A stretch of 64,000 nucleotides of DNA from Clarireedia homoeocarpa (GCA_001465935.1 LNKV01000054.1:124001-188000); one strand, 5' to 3'. Shown: positions 21,369-33,132, counted from the stretch's first letter. The notes: generated by a model from the letters alone, not told the origin. Program-made: numbers and translations.

Positions 21369-22304
21369 CTAAGTACCCTTCCAACAAGCCAACTTCCTCC
21401 TCCAAACCCTCCATCTATTCCTCTTCTTCCCATCCCTTTCTCTATCCCTCCCCGCCCCATCTAGATTCTTCTCCTCCGTCCCATCTCCCGGTAACGGCGT
21501 CAAAGGTTTCGTAGTCGCTCTCCTCGTTCCAAAGATTTCTTTACCTTTACTTCCCATCCCAGTTCTACATATACTCCTCCCTTCCCCTACGCCCTCAACC
21601 TCACCACTAACCCCAGAAATACCTTCCTCCCCCTCTCCTCCTTCCACCCTACCATAAAACTCCCTCTCAGCCCTCCTCCTCGCCTCCACCACCCTCCTCA
21701 CAATCAACTCAAATGTCTCCTCAATATTAACCATATTCCTTGCGCTAGTCTCCATAAACCCACAATTGTGACTTCGTGCCCACTGAAACCCTTTCTGTGC
21801 GCTCACTTCTCTACTTCCATGCAAATCACATTTATTCCCCGCAACGAATTTCACTGGTTCTAATAAATCGTATTCTTTTTCCATTTCTCCTCTTTCCCTT
21901 CCATCTCTATCTCTCTCCCTTTCCTTCTCCCTGCCTCCGGCTCTCCGCCTTCTCCTCTCCTCTCTCTCTTCCCCTCTAACTTCCCTTTCCATCTCAATCA
22001 ACTCGTCAAAATACGCTAGCTGTTCCAAGCTCGCCCAGCTCGTAATGTCGTACACCAATAAGAATGCATCGCTCTTGAAATTTGTATTCGCCCACATCCC
22101 ACGGTATTCTTCCTGTCCGGCGGTATCTGTAATCGCTAAATGGTATGTTTGGCCGTCGATGCGGCGCGTGAGCGTGTAGGAGTCTTCAATGGTCGGGTCG
22201 TAGTCTGATGTCCATTCCGATTTGACGAGGCGGAGAGTGAGGGCGGATTTGCCGACGCCGCCGTCGCCGAGGATGGTTATGGTTATGCGTTGGTGGGGAT
22301 CCAT
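21369..22304 (-). CDS. Ras-family small GTPase with 40-residue charged insert
   Basis: The frame gives 311 residues from the ATG at 22304. Another in-frame Met 20 codons upstream would add a poorly conserved leader. All GTPase motifs are intact: G1 GDGGVGKS (13-20), switch I YDPTIEDSY with the Thr, switch II DTAGQEEY with the catalytic Gln, G4 NKCD (157-160) and G5 ETSA (185-188). The spacing between switch II and G4 is about 40 residues longer than in Ras because of an Arg/Glu-rich low-complexity insert at about 106-148. The C-terminus carries a long basic tail ending ACWKGT. The Cys is fifth from the end, so there is no canonical CaaX prenylation box. The effector loop resembles Ras/Rap/Rsr1 more than Rab or Rho. 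Downstream function is not assignable. Confidence 0.87.
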   Translation of the reverse strand: MDPHQRITITILGDGGVGKSALTLRLVKSEWTSDYDPTIEDSYTLTRRIDGQTYHLAITDTAGQEEYRGMWANTNFKSDAFLLVYDITSWASLEQLAYFDELIEMEREVRGEEREERRRRRAGGREKERERDRDGRERGEMEKEYDLLEPVKFVAGNKCDLHGSREVSAQKGFQWARSHNCGFMETSARNMVNIEETFELIVRRVVEARRRAEREFYGRVEGGEGEEGISGVSGEVEGVGEGRSICRTGMGSKGKEIFGTRRATTKPLTPLPGDGTEEKNLDGAGRDRERDGKKRNRWRVWRRKLACWKGT

Positions 22305-23678
22305 TTGGGGAGTAAGGTTAATGTAGATGGGTTTGGGGGAATTGAGAGGATGTTGATGCGCCAATTGATTGAATTGGAATGGTGCGAGTTCAAGTTTTGT
22401 AGCAGGGACTTGAGATCAACTGAGTTTGTGGTCGATCTTATCTCCTCCTGTATGTAATGTGCTCCTTCCTTCTCCGTCGTTGTGTTCTTGTAATGTATAT
22501 TCTGCTCAATTGGCGTGCCTGTTTCCTTTGGCGGAACCCAAGTCTAAATCCAATTCTTGTCGCAATCGTCTTTGTGAAATTTCTATGTCTTCTCGGGCTA
22601 AAGTCGAATCGAATCGTATTGTGTTGTACTGTATGTTTCTTTCCAAAACCCCATAGATGAACGACCTTGCAAGCAACAACGAATCAAACCAAAATGATTC
22701 TCAGCTCAACTCACAACGTTCTCTCCCTTTTCTTTCTACCTTCGCCCAACAAATTTCTCTCTCTCCGGCCACAGGATTTATCTCCTCAAGGATTCCAATG
22801 CAGAAATTCCGCTTCCGCACAGACAACTAATATATATAATATAGGGTCGAGCAGTCCGTTCCGTACGTCGTCCGAAGCCGGCCTTCCTCTCGCTATATAT
22901 ATATAATATCCGACTCTGTCTTCTCTCTTTTTGTCACAAAGTCCCAACCACAACATTAACAAGTGCAATGTATACATGTACCCTTCCACCCAACCGTCCC
23001 ACAACGTTCGTTGCCAACACACGTCCCGCCCTACGGCAAACCCCAAGAGAAGCGAAGAGGGAGAAAGTAAATAGACAAGAGATCCTAGCTTCGTTTGGTG
23101 GTGATACAAATGCCCACTTTATCGCAATATTGAGGGCCGGGATAGCGGGGGTAGGGCACATATGCAGGTCCGTTCGTTATCGTGTCGTATCATATGGGAG
23201 GAGATGTGGATCGCAAGTGAGATTGAGATAAGGATGAGATGAGATGTGACGAGATTCCCGTTGTGGATAAATAAAGTAAAGAATCGAAAAGATGAAGCAA
23301 TTCCCGTCGTTGGGTTTGCATTCGTTTCGCGCGCAAAAAAAGAGAAAGAGGAGGGGGGTAAATACTGAGAGCAAATTGGAATAATTGTGCGTGCCGATGA
23401 TATAATATCAAAACGACTTCGGACTGGGTGCAGTAGGGTATGTCGCACGTATTGTCCCGAAAGAGAAAGGTCCGTCCCGTTTGGGCGCAGGTGCGACAGC
23501 TCTATGGGTGTAGGATGCGAAAAGATCACTGGCCAGATGGTTTACTGCACCGATTTGTCGTATGATAATGATGATTGTAACAGCAGCGAGGCTTTTAGGA
23601 TAAAATATCTGGAAGCACAAGTGGAGGAATTCTGGAAAGCGGACCGTTTCCCTTTTGCCTTTTGGCTTCTTTGTCCTG

Positions 23679-23730
23679 TTTCGCAATGTAGGGCTCGAGA
23701 GCAATTTCGCAATGTAGGGCTCGAGAGCAA
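23679..23730. repeat. Perfect 26-bp tandem duplication
   Basis: The unit TTTCGCAATGTAGGGCTCGA plus GAGCAA occurs at 23679-23704 and again at 23705-23730 without mismatch, pointing to a recent duplication. Confidence 0.9.
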
Positions 23731-24171
23731 TAGGTTCGATTGGTTTGTTTCAGCCTGGTCTGAGCCCAATCTGAGCCCAATTTATAGAATGATTGATTTG
23801 GAAAAGAGCGCAACGGGCGGGCTTGTTGCTTTTCACTCCTTCACAGGCAATAGTGAGGATAGTCAAGTGTTTTTCTTTGCGATGGTCATATCGAGCCGTT
23901 CCTTGTGCAAGAGTTGGTGCAAGGGGTTTGCGAACTATTGACCCGATTCAGGGTCCGACTCTCGTGCCTCAAGATGCTGTGCGGGATGGAGCCATGATAT
24001 TGGTGAAGTTGATCGCCGAACTCTATAATCGATGGTGGGCTAAATCTGCCATTTTGGCTGGCGTAGTCAGCTGGAACGGAAGTCGATGCCCATGTTTGGG
24101 AAATGAAAGTCGGTTCATGGTGCAAGTGTTCTTGTTCTCGAGAACGGGGCGGCAGAAGAAGGGTGGACGGC

Positions 24172-24217
24172 GAGGACTGAGGACTGAGGACTGATGACTG
24201 AGGACTGAGGACTGAGG

Positions 24218-24265
<48 letters not shown>

Positions 24266-24293
24266 GACTGAGCACTGAGGACCGAGGACTGAG
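24172..24293. repeat. Heptamer minisatellite GAGGACT/GAGCACT, about 17 copies
   Basis: About 122 bp built from 7-bp units of two types, GAGGACT and GAGCACT, arranged in blocks. A run of six adjacent GAGCACT copies sits between GAGGACT copies, showing local spread of one variant. One unit reads GATGACT and one GAGGACC. Confidence 0.92.
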
Positions 24294-24811
24294 GGTAGAA
24301 TATTAGATGTCTCTTGGATGTCTCTTAGATGTCTCAACGCAAGTCCGCATGTTTCAGTGAAGCGTAAAAATACCTCCAAATACCCTCCAAATCCGTTGTC
24401 AAGTTTCGCCCGACAACAACCTTCCATTGATGGTCACAATATGTTCGCACGTGACCTTGGATTCAAGTTAAGGTCGCACGTGGTCGTATGAGCTGAGTTG
24501 CAGTCGACACGCAAGTTGACATAAAACGACCGTAAGCACTTCACTTATTATGGCTATTGGAGATTGATATCGTGTACACAAAAGGAAACGATAGAAGTGC
24601 AAGCCGAGATCTTCAAAGTCGGACTTCTTTTCTAATCAATTTCAGCCAATCGCCATTTGCGCCTTTTCGCCGACATGATAATCCCACTTTCTTCTTTGTT
24701 CAAACTTGTCTTCATCTCTTCACTTCATATATAGAGTCCAAGCACTCTCTTTCTCTACAAGTGTATTTCAGACCATCAATCATCAACACTCAATCATCAT
24801 CCCTAACAAAA

Positions 24812-26420
24812 ATGTCAACCACAACCACCCCTCACCGGCCCATCCTCCCCCCAATCCTCAACATCCTCCGTCTCGACCCCGTCCACTTCCCCTCCCCAGA
24901 TTTCACCTCCCTTCCTCACCCCTACACCTACACCGAGCTCTCAACCCCCCCACCCCCCACAGAAAGTCTCTTCCCCCTCCTCGTCCGCTCCCACGTCCTC
25001 CTCACAACCCTCTTCCCCCTGCCCTCCACGCTCCTCTCACAACTCCCCAACCTTATGCACATTGGCGTCCTCGCCATCGGCACCGACTGCGTCGATCTGG
25101 AGTACTGCAAAGCTCACAATATATCTGTAAGCCATGTGCGCGCCGCGAGCAACGAGGCCGTCAGCGAACACGCGCTTGGGTTGTATTTTGCGCTAAGGAG
25201 GAATGTGGTGGGGATGCATGAGCTAACGAGGGAGGGGAAGGAGTGGGTACAGAGGAGGAGTTTGACGGGGCATTTTTGGGGTGGGTTGATAGGGGGGTTG
25301 AAGAAGGAGGTGTGGGGAATTGTGGGAGGTGGAGAGTTGGGTATGTGTTTGTGGGGTTTTTTTTTTTTTTTTTTTTTTGTGATTATTTTTTGCAGTGTTG
25401 GAGATTTTAGGAGGTTGAAAACTGGAGTGAGGCATAGTAGGTGCTTTATACCTTGGGAAATACTTGAAGTTTCAAGGTCGAGCGGCTTCCTGTCTGTATC
25501 CGCTGGTCCATCTCACTTTCTTCCCCAAGATCAGCAGTCCGTCATAAGGAAGAAGTGAGTCTGAAGATCAGTCTCTCAAAGTCGAGAGATGCTCACTTGC
25601 CGGTTTTACGGTCCAATTCAAAAACCAGATGTCATCTCCCCAATAGCTTTGCAATGATCAGCACACCCAACCCTAATGCCTATGTACAGCCAATCAACCT
25701 CTCTACTCAGTAGCTATGTGCCAGTGCACGCATACCCCAAAACTGAACAAAACATAGCTCCAAATTCCTCTTTTGTCTTCACTCTCACTCGTCTAGCAAT
25801 CCTTTTCCAAAAAATAATTAAATCTCCAGTTCCACCCTATACTTTCTCCACCCATCAAATCCACCCCGCCCCACCCCACTCCACCTCAGCTAATCCCCCC
25901 CTCCTCCCCCACAGGTACCCGCGTCGCAAACCTTTGCCGCGCCCTCTCCATGACCGTGCAAATCTCCGAACGCCCCTCCCATCCCGCAAACCTCCCTCCC
26001 CGCCCCAACCGGATCCCCTTCCCCCAACTCCTCTCAACCAGCACCATCATATTCCTAACCCTCCCGCTCAACCCCGAAACGCACAACCTCCTCACCTACT
26101 CTCTCCTGACCCTCCTCCCCTCCAACGCCCTAGTAATCAACGTCGCGCGCGGCGGAATCGTCAATGAAGCCGATTTGGTCCGAGTCTTACAAGAAGGCAA
26201 GATTGCTGGTGCGGCAACGGATGTCTTTGAGACGGAGCCGGCGGGAGCGGAGAATGTGTTGGTGAAGGCTGCGAGGGAGGATGAGAGCTTGAGGGGGAGG
26301 TTGGTGTTGAGTCCGCATGTGGCATGGTGGGGGACGAGTAGTATCGATAGGTTGAGGGAGGTGAGTGTGGGGAATGTGGTGGGGTGGGTAGAGGGGAGAT
26401 GGGAGAATAGGGTAGTTTGA
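24812..26420 (+). CDS. D-isomer-specific 2-hydroxyacid dehydrogenase family protein
   Basis: The enzyme is an NAD(P)-dependent reductase of 2-keto acids to D-2-hydroxy acids. Exact substrate (glyoxylate, hydroxypyruvate or other) is not determinable here. Two exons, 24812-25340 and 25915-26420, join in phase 1 and give 344 residues, the usual size. The join restores the Rossmann nucleotide loop as WGIVGGGELG then TRVANLCRAL. Catalytic elements follow: LTLPLNPETHNLL, NVARGGIVNE (Arg), TDVFETEP (Glu) and LSPHVAWW (His). The HALGLYFALRRN helix precedes the NAD domain. The intron, 25341-25914, is 574 nt, far longer than the others in this window. It starts with GTATGT and has 22 consecutive T beginning 16 nt after the donor. 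Start chosen at ATG 24812 (AAAAATGTC), which removes an 85-codon non-protein-like extension. Confidence 0.88.
25341..25914 (+). other. Unusually long intron with T-run in the dehydrogenase gene
   Basis: 574 nt with GTATGT donor and CCCACAG acceptor, preceded by a long C-rich tract. The T-run is at 25357-25378. The internal sequence 25380-25800 has no obvious gene or element. It may have arisen by insertion into a shorter intron. Confidence 0.75.
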
Positions 26421-26951
26421 GATGGGTGGGATGGTGTGGATATGGGAAGGGGAGGGGTAAAGGGAGAGGAGGAGAAACAGAAGAAATTCATAGAGGTATA
26501 GGATAGGAAGACCAAAAGAAGGGGGAAAAAGAGATAGAAAGCTTAGAGCCGATGCAACCTTCGCAAGTGGATGCTGAAATCGCAATACACCTATTCGAAA
26601 GGAACCAAATGAGCGGAGACATGACACACAGCGCGAAGGGTGCTTCTCGAACACCCGTTAGACATGCAATCGGACCAAAAATGTGGAGAGAGAGAGCAAG
26701 AGAGAGGTGAATAGAATAGAATAGAATAGTCTACACATCTAAAATCCACATTCTAAATGCCCGTCTCAGTACTCTTATCCAGCTCAGCGAATTCACGTTC
26801 TTTTCCTTCCTCTATCTCTCTTGATCTGTACAATCTATCACATGATCTATATTCTAGAAGGGCCCAGGATGTCTCGCCCACGGCGCAACAAGACAGTCAA
26901 GATAAAAAAGAGTGAAGACGTGAGATAGGAAAAGATACGAAGAGAAAAGAA
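26421..26951. other. Convergent spacer between dehydrogenase and IFM1
   Basis: No gene is seen. It contains the two 3' ends and a short ATAGA repeat near 26713-26729. Confidence 0.5.
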
Positions 26952-29900
26952 TCACAGATATCTCTTCTCAGTCAGCTCCTCATAAGCCTGAATCTGATCG
27001 CCAACCTGGAAGTCTGACCAATCTACAAAACCTATACCGCACTCCGTACCCTTCTTCATCTCCATAACGTCTTTCTTGACGTTCTTGAGTGATTCGAGAG
27101 TGCCTATTTAATTGATGCGATGTTAGAAATGTCCGATTCTGGAATTATAATAGCAAGACAGAAAAGAAAAAAACCAAAGATAAAGTGGGAAAACGAACAA
27201 GGACACAGTGGAAAAGGTGTGGGAAAAAAATATTGCAAAACAAAAAGAAGTCAAAAACCTACCATCAAAGATCTTCTCCCCTCTTCTCAAAACCCGATAC
27301 TTAGCCGTCTTCGAAATCGTCCCATTCCGAACCTTACACCCCGCAATCGGCTTATATTTCCTCCCCTTAATATTAATATCAAAGATCTGCGCCACCTCCG
27401 CCTCACCCAACACTCTCTGCGTAACAAGTGGGGGAAGGTGTTTCGACAACTCCGCACGCACATCGTCGACAAGTCTGTAGATGATGTTGTGATCGAAGAT
27501 AGCAACACCCGCTTCCTCAGCGAGTCGGGACACGCGCGGTTCGATAGGTGTGTTAAAATTAATCAAAGTTCCATTCGCCGTAGCCGCATGCTCAACGTCG
27601 AATTCGCTTATTTGACCAACGCCGGATCGGAGGATGACGGGCTCAACTTCTTTGGTACCGATGGCTTGCATGCTACTCGTGACTGCTTCGACGGAACCGC
27701 TGACGTCGCCTTTGACGATGAAGTAGACAGGTTTTGGACCATTGTCCGTGGGATCACGAAGAGCGGGCATTGGCTCTTCGCCGTGCTCTTCAGCCTCTTT
27801 CTCGACTCTCTCTCGTTCACGTTTGTCTAGTTCGGCTTTGCGGGATTCGTTGATAGCTTCCATATCTTGGGCCATTTTATCTCGCTCTTCTTTCTCAAGA
27901 CGGTATTCAATAACGCTCTTTGCTTTTGCTTCATCAGGAGCTTGCAGTACCTCGTCTCCAGCTAAAGGCTGATCGCGCCATCCGTCAATTTCAACCGGTG
28001 TACCTGGGCCAGCTTCTGAAACTTCCACACCAGCTTCGTTGCGAAGACATCTGATTCGTGCCCATGTTTTACCCGCGACAATGAAGTCTCCCGGTCGCAT
28101 GGTACCTCTTCGGACTAAGATAGTAGCAACCTTACCCATGGATTTGATACTTGCTTCAATCACCCAACCTTCAGCTGGACCATCGATCTCAGCACGCATG
28201 TCGAGAATCTCGGATAATGTGACCGCGGCTTCTTCCAATTCATCCATACCCTGTCCGGTCTTACCACTGACGCACACAACTTGAGTGTCACCACCGTAAT
28301 CTTCAATCTCGACACCATGACGAGCAAGATCTTGCTTGACGCGATCAACATTTGCTTCTTCCCTATCGATCTTGTTGATGGCAACGATTATTGGCACCTT
28401 AGCTGCTTTCGCATGATTGATGGCTTCAATTGTTTGTGGTTTCACACTGTCGTCTGCAGCAACAACCAAAATTACAATATCAGTAACATTGGCCCCTCTT
28501 TGGCGCATGCTTAGGAATGCTTCGTGTCCAGGAGTGTCAAGGAAGGTAACGATCTTTCCTGAGGCCATTGGCACCGAAAAAGCACCAATATGCTGAGTGA
28601 TCCCTCCATGCTCTGTAGCTGCGACAGATGATTTCCTAAGGTAGTCGAGAATCGTAGTCTTGCCGTGATCGACGTGTCCCATGATAGTAACAACAGGTGA
28701 TCTTGGAGGTAGTTTCGCTGGATTTTTTGGTGGAGGTCTTGCTCGCAAATCTTGAGATTCGCCCCGTTCGATAATCGGTTCATAGTTGTACTCCATAGCA
28801 ATTAGACCGGCATTTTCTGCGTTGAGAATATAATGATGATCAGTCTCTTCGAAACCCAATTCTTCCATCTTCTCAACGAAATCTTCAAGTTTGACTTTGA
28901 GTGCAGCGGCCAAATTTGAAACACTGATGTACTCAGGTAATAGAATTGGGGTCGGTGCTGCAGCTTTCTTTGCAGCTCTTTCACGTTTCCGCTGTTTCTT
29001 AAGTTCTGCCCGCTCCAGTGCAAGTGCAATGGCCTCGTCATCTTCGTCTAGATCATCCTTACGCTGGCGCCTTTTAGACTTGTCCTTGCCTTTACGACTA
29101 GATTTCCTCGAGTCAACATCGTCCTCCTCCTCATCCGCGAAACGACTGGACAATTTTCTCCTTCTCCTCACTGGCTCTTCTGGTATTGATTCCTCTTCAT
29201 TCTCCTCCACATCCTTCTGTTTCTCTTGAGACGGCGAGGATTGATCTACAGTTGTTGGAGAAGAGTTCACTGCGTCAACATTCGACTGTGATGGTGGTGG
29301 CTGACTTATATTTCTATAGAGATCTCCTCCGACTTGGCCAAGCACTGTTCCATTAGCAAAAGCACCCGGCCACCTAGGAGAACCATGTTCTGGTTGCCCT
29401 GTAACGGGTGCGCTTGACCTAGTATTTTCGAACCCCTTGCCGGTTTGGAAGATACCGGCATTAGCGCCCCAACGAGGAGATGGTTTTGTAGCATCAGCCG
29501 CGGCGCTCTGCCCAAAGAATGGTCGACTCCACATGTCTGCCCGTGGGACATCCTCATATCTAGTTCTTTCAGGGATGTTTCTATTACCCAGTGGTGTATA
29601 GGCACCTTTTGCAGCTTGCTCTTCCCTTTCCGCTCTCCCCATAGTGAATGGATCCTGTGGAGGCGTGGTGAGCGGCTGGTCTGCCTTACGCCTTAACTGA
29701 CCCCAGCTGGAAGGATCTTCAGAGTTGGATGCATCCCGTTCTGGGCCATTCGAATATGGATCACCAATAAGATGACGTCGGTTGAGTGGTCTATGACTTT
29801 GCATTTGCTGTGGACTGTTCATTTGCCTGTCCATTGCATCTTTCCGACGCATACTCTCCTTAACTATTCGCAATCTTGCATCGTGGTCAAAAGGTAATGG

Positions 29901-30464
29901 CTTGTGCCCGCGATGCTGCTGAAGTCCATGATTGGAATGAATTTTTACTTCTCGTGCTTGCGCCATCCTAGCTTGTTCCAACGCCAATTCTCTAGCTCGC
30001 TGCTCATGTGGTAAAAGTACCGGTGCATTCTGCGATGGCACTGACTCCGATGCTTGATTTGAGCCAGATCTATCAGCTATAGTGCTCGGTCTTAGTGAAC
30101 CAGTGCCCCAACTTGGGGACGAGGTTGAAGGACGGCCCCAACTAGGCATGGGTCCCGAATTGGGTCCATTTCCCGCTGGTCGCCCCCATGATGGCGCAGC
30201 AGGTTGTGAAGATTGGGAGGGGATTGGGCTGTCGTCATTGTCTTCTTTCGGCCGCAGACCAGCTGCTTCCGCAGGTGGTCTTCGATTCGGTTGTGAGGAT
30301 TGTAAGAAACGTCGCTGCACATGCGAAGGGCGACGGGCTGCACCCAGTCTATGCGCACAGAAGGCGCATATCGATGGTGTTGGTGGATCCTATACAAGTT
30401 ATGAATTATCCTCGAATGTTAGACCCACTGGGGGAAATACCTTTAATAAGCTACGACCCCTCAT
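26952..30464 (-). CDS. IFM1: Mitochondrial translation initiation factor IF-2
   Basis: This GTPase brings initiator tRNA to the mitochondrial small ribosomal subunit. Exons on the minus strand are 30441-30464, 27263-30389 and 26952-27103, giving 1,100 residues. The 24-nt first exon encodes MRGRSLLK. It is joined through a GTATTT...TATAG intron to DPPTPSICAFCAHRLGAARR, an Arg-rich, low-acid leader consistent with mitochondrial import. A disordered, charged N-terminal half follows. The IF2 N-domain (EYISVSNLAAALKVKLEDF) precedes the G domain at about residue 578: GHVDHGKTT, GGITQHIG, DTPGHEAF, NKID and a late SGKTGQG segment. Domains II-IV continue to the stop (PVYFIVKGDVSGSVEA, VRNGTISKTAKYRVLRRG, ECGIGFVDWSDFQVGD). 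The N-terminal extension is longer than in yeast. A C-x-x-C pair (residues 16 and 19) in the leader is unusual. Confidence 0.93.
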
Positions 30465-30679
30465 TATGACATTGTCAATCGATAGATGGCAAAAGCGATT
30501 TTTTCGTCGACAGAAATAATAATGTCCAATGATTTTACGGATGTCCAAAACGTCCAGATATGCATTTTCGGATCAATACGAAGCTCCGGTCCTTTGTTAA
30601 CTTTATGAATTTGTAAAACGTCAAATAACTCTCTCAGCACCAAAATTCCCAACGCATTCCGGCGTTCAAGGCTGGAATA
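30465..30679. promoter_or_regulatory. Compact bidirectional promoter, IFM1 and membrane-protein gene
   Basis: Only 215 bp separates the two start codons, so both promoters and 5' UTRs must overlap. Co-expression of the mitochondrial factor and the unidentified membrane protein is a reasonable inference, not shown by sequence. Confidence 0.6.
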
Positions 30680-31747
30680 ATGCCTCCAAAAGTAAAGTCC
30701 AAAAGGACTTTTAAAAGCTCCTCCGCATCAAAACCATCCGTGCCACCTTCAACTGACCCTCCTGCACCCTTTGCTCGACCTCCCCAAAAGCTAGAGCCTT
30801 TCCTTGAGAAGCTATCGAAATACCACATCTATATCACACATATCGACAGCCACCCGCCGGACTTCAAACGAAAGATCTTTCTGGTCCCAGTATGCATGAA
30901 CGTGGCCATAATTGCGTTACTAGTATGGCGCATATCTGTCGTGTTCCCATACTACATGAAGATATGCTTTTCTATGATGGGAAAACACAACGAGACAACG
31001 ATGGATTCGAGTAACATGCCATTGGATGAAACTGGGCGAGAAATCTTACGTCGGGCCTCGATATTCATGATAGATCTTATTCTTTACATTTTCGTATGGC
31101 CATGGCCAAGAGACTTTTTCCTAGGACGAGCGATGGGCAATCCGATTATGTGGAGATTAGGCGTGGGTTTCCGCGAGAAAGAGATAGTTGTTCGGAGGAG
31201 TAGAAAATGGGATCGAACTATCGGCGACTTTCTAAAAGAGGATAACGAGGCAGGAATGGCTTTGCTCATGAAAAATGTCCAAACGGCAATTTCGCCCATG
31301 TGGATGAAGCAGAAGACGGGGTATTTGATGTTGAATAAAGAGTGGGATCTGGATTGGAAAGCTATGATTCAAGCGACGAAGATGGTTGACAAGAAGACCA
31401 TGGATCTCGAGGACTTCAAGACGACGATTCTAGCCTGGCATGCGACTTATGGATGGATGGTTGCTACAGAGAAACCCACCGAACAAGATAACAGAGAGGA
31501 ATTAGGTCGAAAGAAGATCACAGCATTCAGGGATGAGTTGACAAAGATGGGTAAGGAGAACCTTTTCTTCAGATGGGTTGAGTTGGTCCAATTCGAAGCA
31601 TCTAGACCTGAAGGTTGGGGTCCGGAACAGCAGAAGAAAACCGTGGAGAAGGCTAAGGAGCTATTTGAAGCTCAAGGCGTTGATTTCGAAAAGTTTTGGG
31701 AGAAGATCGGAGGGATGGAGGGGTTGCCTGGTTATGATGAGGTGTAG
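30680..31747 (+). CDS. Fungal protein with two predicted membrane segments, function unknown
   Basis: Single exon, 355 residues. The N-terminal 40 residues are Lys/Ser/Pro-rich (MPPKVKSKRTFKSSSASKPS). Two hydrophobic segments follow, about 65-92 (IFLVPVCMNVAIIALLVWRI) and about 126-146 (ASIFMIDLILYIFVWPWP). They are separated by a polar loop with a glycosylation-type NET site. The remaining 210 residues are soluble, charged and helical. They include KENLFFRWVELVQFEASRPE and end GLPGYDEV. The architecture suggests a hairpin-anchored protein with a large cytosolic or matrix domain. I do not recognise the family. Its promoter is shared with IFM1, which makes a mitochondrial or ER membrane role possible but unproven. 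Confidence 0.8.
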   Translation: MPPKVKSKRTFKSSSASKPSVPPSTDPPAPFARPPQKLEPFLEKLSKYHIYITHIDSHPPDFKRKIFLVPVCMNVAIIALLVWRISVVFPYYMKICFSMMGKHNETTMDSSNMPLDETGREILRRASIFMIDLILYIFVWPWPRDFFLGRAMGNPIMWRLGVGFREKEIVVRRSRKWDRTIGDFLKEDNEAGMALLMKNVQTAISPMWMKQKTGYLMLNKEWDLDWKAMIQATKMVDKKTMDLEDFKTTILAWHATYGWMVATEKPTEQDNREELGRKKITAFRDELTKMGKENLFFRWVELVQFEASRPEGWGPEQQKKTVEKAKELFEAQGVDFEKFWEKIGGMEGLPGYDEV

Positions 31748-32542
31748 AGTTGCAATATCATGATACCCAATAGATTCGGTGAAAGCCATCCGTCTGAGTA
31801 TACTGGATGACGGTGATTCAGTTGTGATTGTATCTTTCAGTTCAGAGTTGATGTAGAAGTCACATTCAAGATCTGAGCAGGTCCTCAATTTGGGGAAGAT
31901 GCACGACGTAATCTTACAAAGTGCCGCACACAAGCCATATTTTCGTTGTATGGAATATTCCACGGCCGGGGAGCCAAGAAGTTTCTTTGCCGAACCGTTT
32001 AGGAGAGTCAATCATCATCTCTTCAGTCGATCTAAAACTCCAAACATTGTGTCCAGCAAACGTCAAAATCTCAAACATCCGGCAAAGCTCTTGCTGCTGC
32101 AGCACCACCACACACATCCATCCACCTCCACTTCTCCAGCCATGTTCCCTATTCCAGCACCTGCCATCCGGTTCTCCGCACATTAAACCAAACACTTCCG
32201 ATCCGACACTTTCTCATAAAGTCCATCCATATCTTTCCTCGCGAACAGATGGTTCAATATTCCCGCAGCCACTTATCCTCACAAAACGAGACCTACAACC
32301 ATCGTCCCGACTTCTCAAACCGTTTGGCTCCCCAAAACACTGTCCGTTCCCGTGGCTTGCGAGAAACAAACTCGCATGGAGTTTTTATGTCACTAGGTCT
32401 TTGTTTAATCGATTTGACAGTTACGGCAGTTGGTATTTGCAAATGCAAATCAATTATGAAGGGAGCTGGTTTTTGTCCCTGAGTGAAGTGATGATATGCT
32501 ATATCCAAACCGAATGCGCCGAATGTTCTTGCTTGACAAAAC

Positions 32543-32545
<3 letters not shown>

Positions 32546-32581
<36 letters not shown>
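32546..32581. repeat. (CT)18 microsatellite
   Basis: Thirty-six nt of uninterrupted CT on the + strand. Likely length-variable between isolates. Confidence 0.95.
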
Positions 32582-32586
<5 letters not shown>

Positions 32587-33132
32587 TGGCATTGCTCATA
32601 TCAAAATCCATTTCCCTTAATCCTTTGACTTGGCTCCACGCTCACCATGCATTGAATTCAGTTGAACTTACTTCATCTTCTCAAGCCACGATCTATCAAC
32701 CGGCATCTATTCCTGCAGTCCTAAACGTGAAGCGCCTTCCTCTCCACGACAATCTCTTCCATACCATCCGCACCACACCACACAATGATATCCGGCCTAA
32801 CCTACCTCTACAAAGCCTCCTAATCCACGCTTCACATCGCTCATGTTTGCAATTCAATCACAATCGTGTATAGAAGTAACCAATTAGGGTGGAAGACATC
32901 GATCCAGCTGATTGCTATCTAAGCAACTACTGTAGCTATTTTGAAACTCGAAATTTATGTCTCAATTGAAAAAATTCCTCCTAGCACCCATAAATTATGT
33001 TCGATACCTATGTAATTTTCTTTCATTAACACATGCCCTTGTAAAACCGTTTCTCAAATCAATCAGACATCAAGTGAGTACGACCTTCTACCACCAGTCT
33101 CTCAATAATCAATAAAGGTTCTTCGTCATAGA

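Larger units (their letters stand above)
22305..24811. other. 2.5-kb gene-poor spacer with two tandem repeats
   Basis: I find no supported gene between the Ras-like start and the dehydrogenase start. The longest frame (23387-23941, +, 184 codons) spans a duplicated 26-bp unit and has no recognisable domain. A heptamer minisatellite lies near the right end. The region holds both divergent promoters. Confidence 0.45.

Noticed and set aside
23387..23941. + strand 184-codon frame
   Set aside because: It spans a recent 26-bp tandem duplication, has no domain and is overlapped by equally long minus-strand frames.
31921..32628. + strand 235-codon frame ending in a Leu-Ser run
   Set aside because: The end is the CT microsatellite translated; the rest has no coherent composition and several overlapping frames exist.
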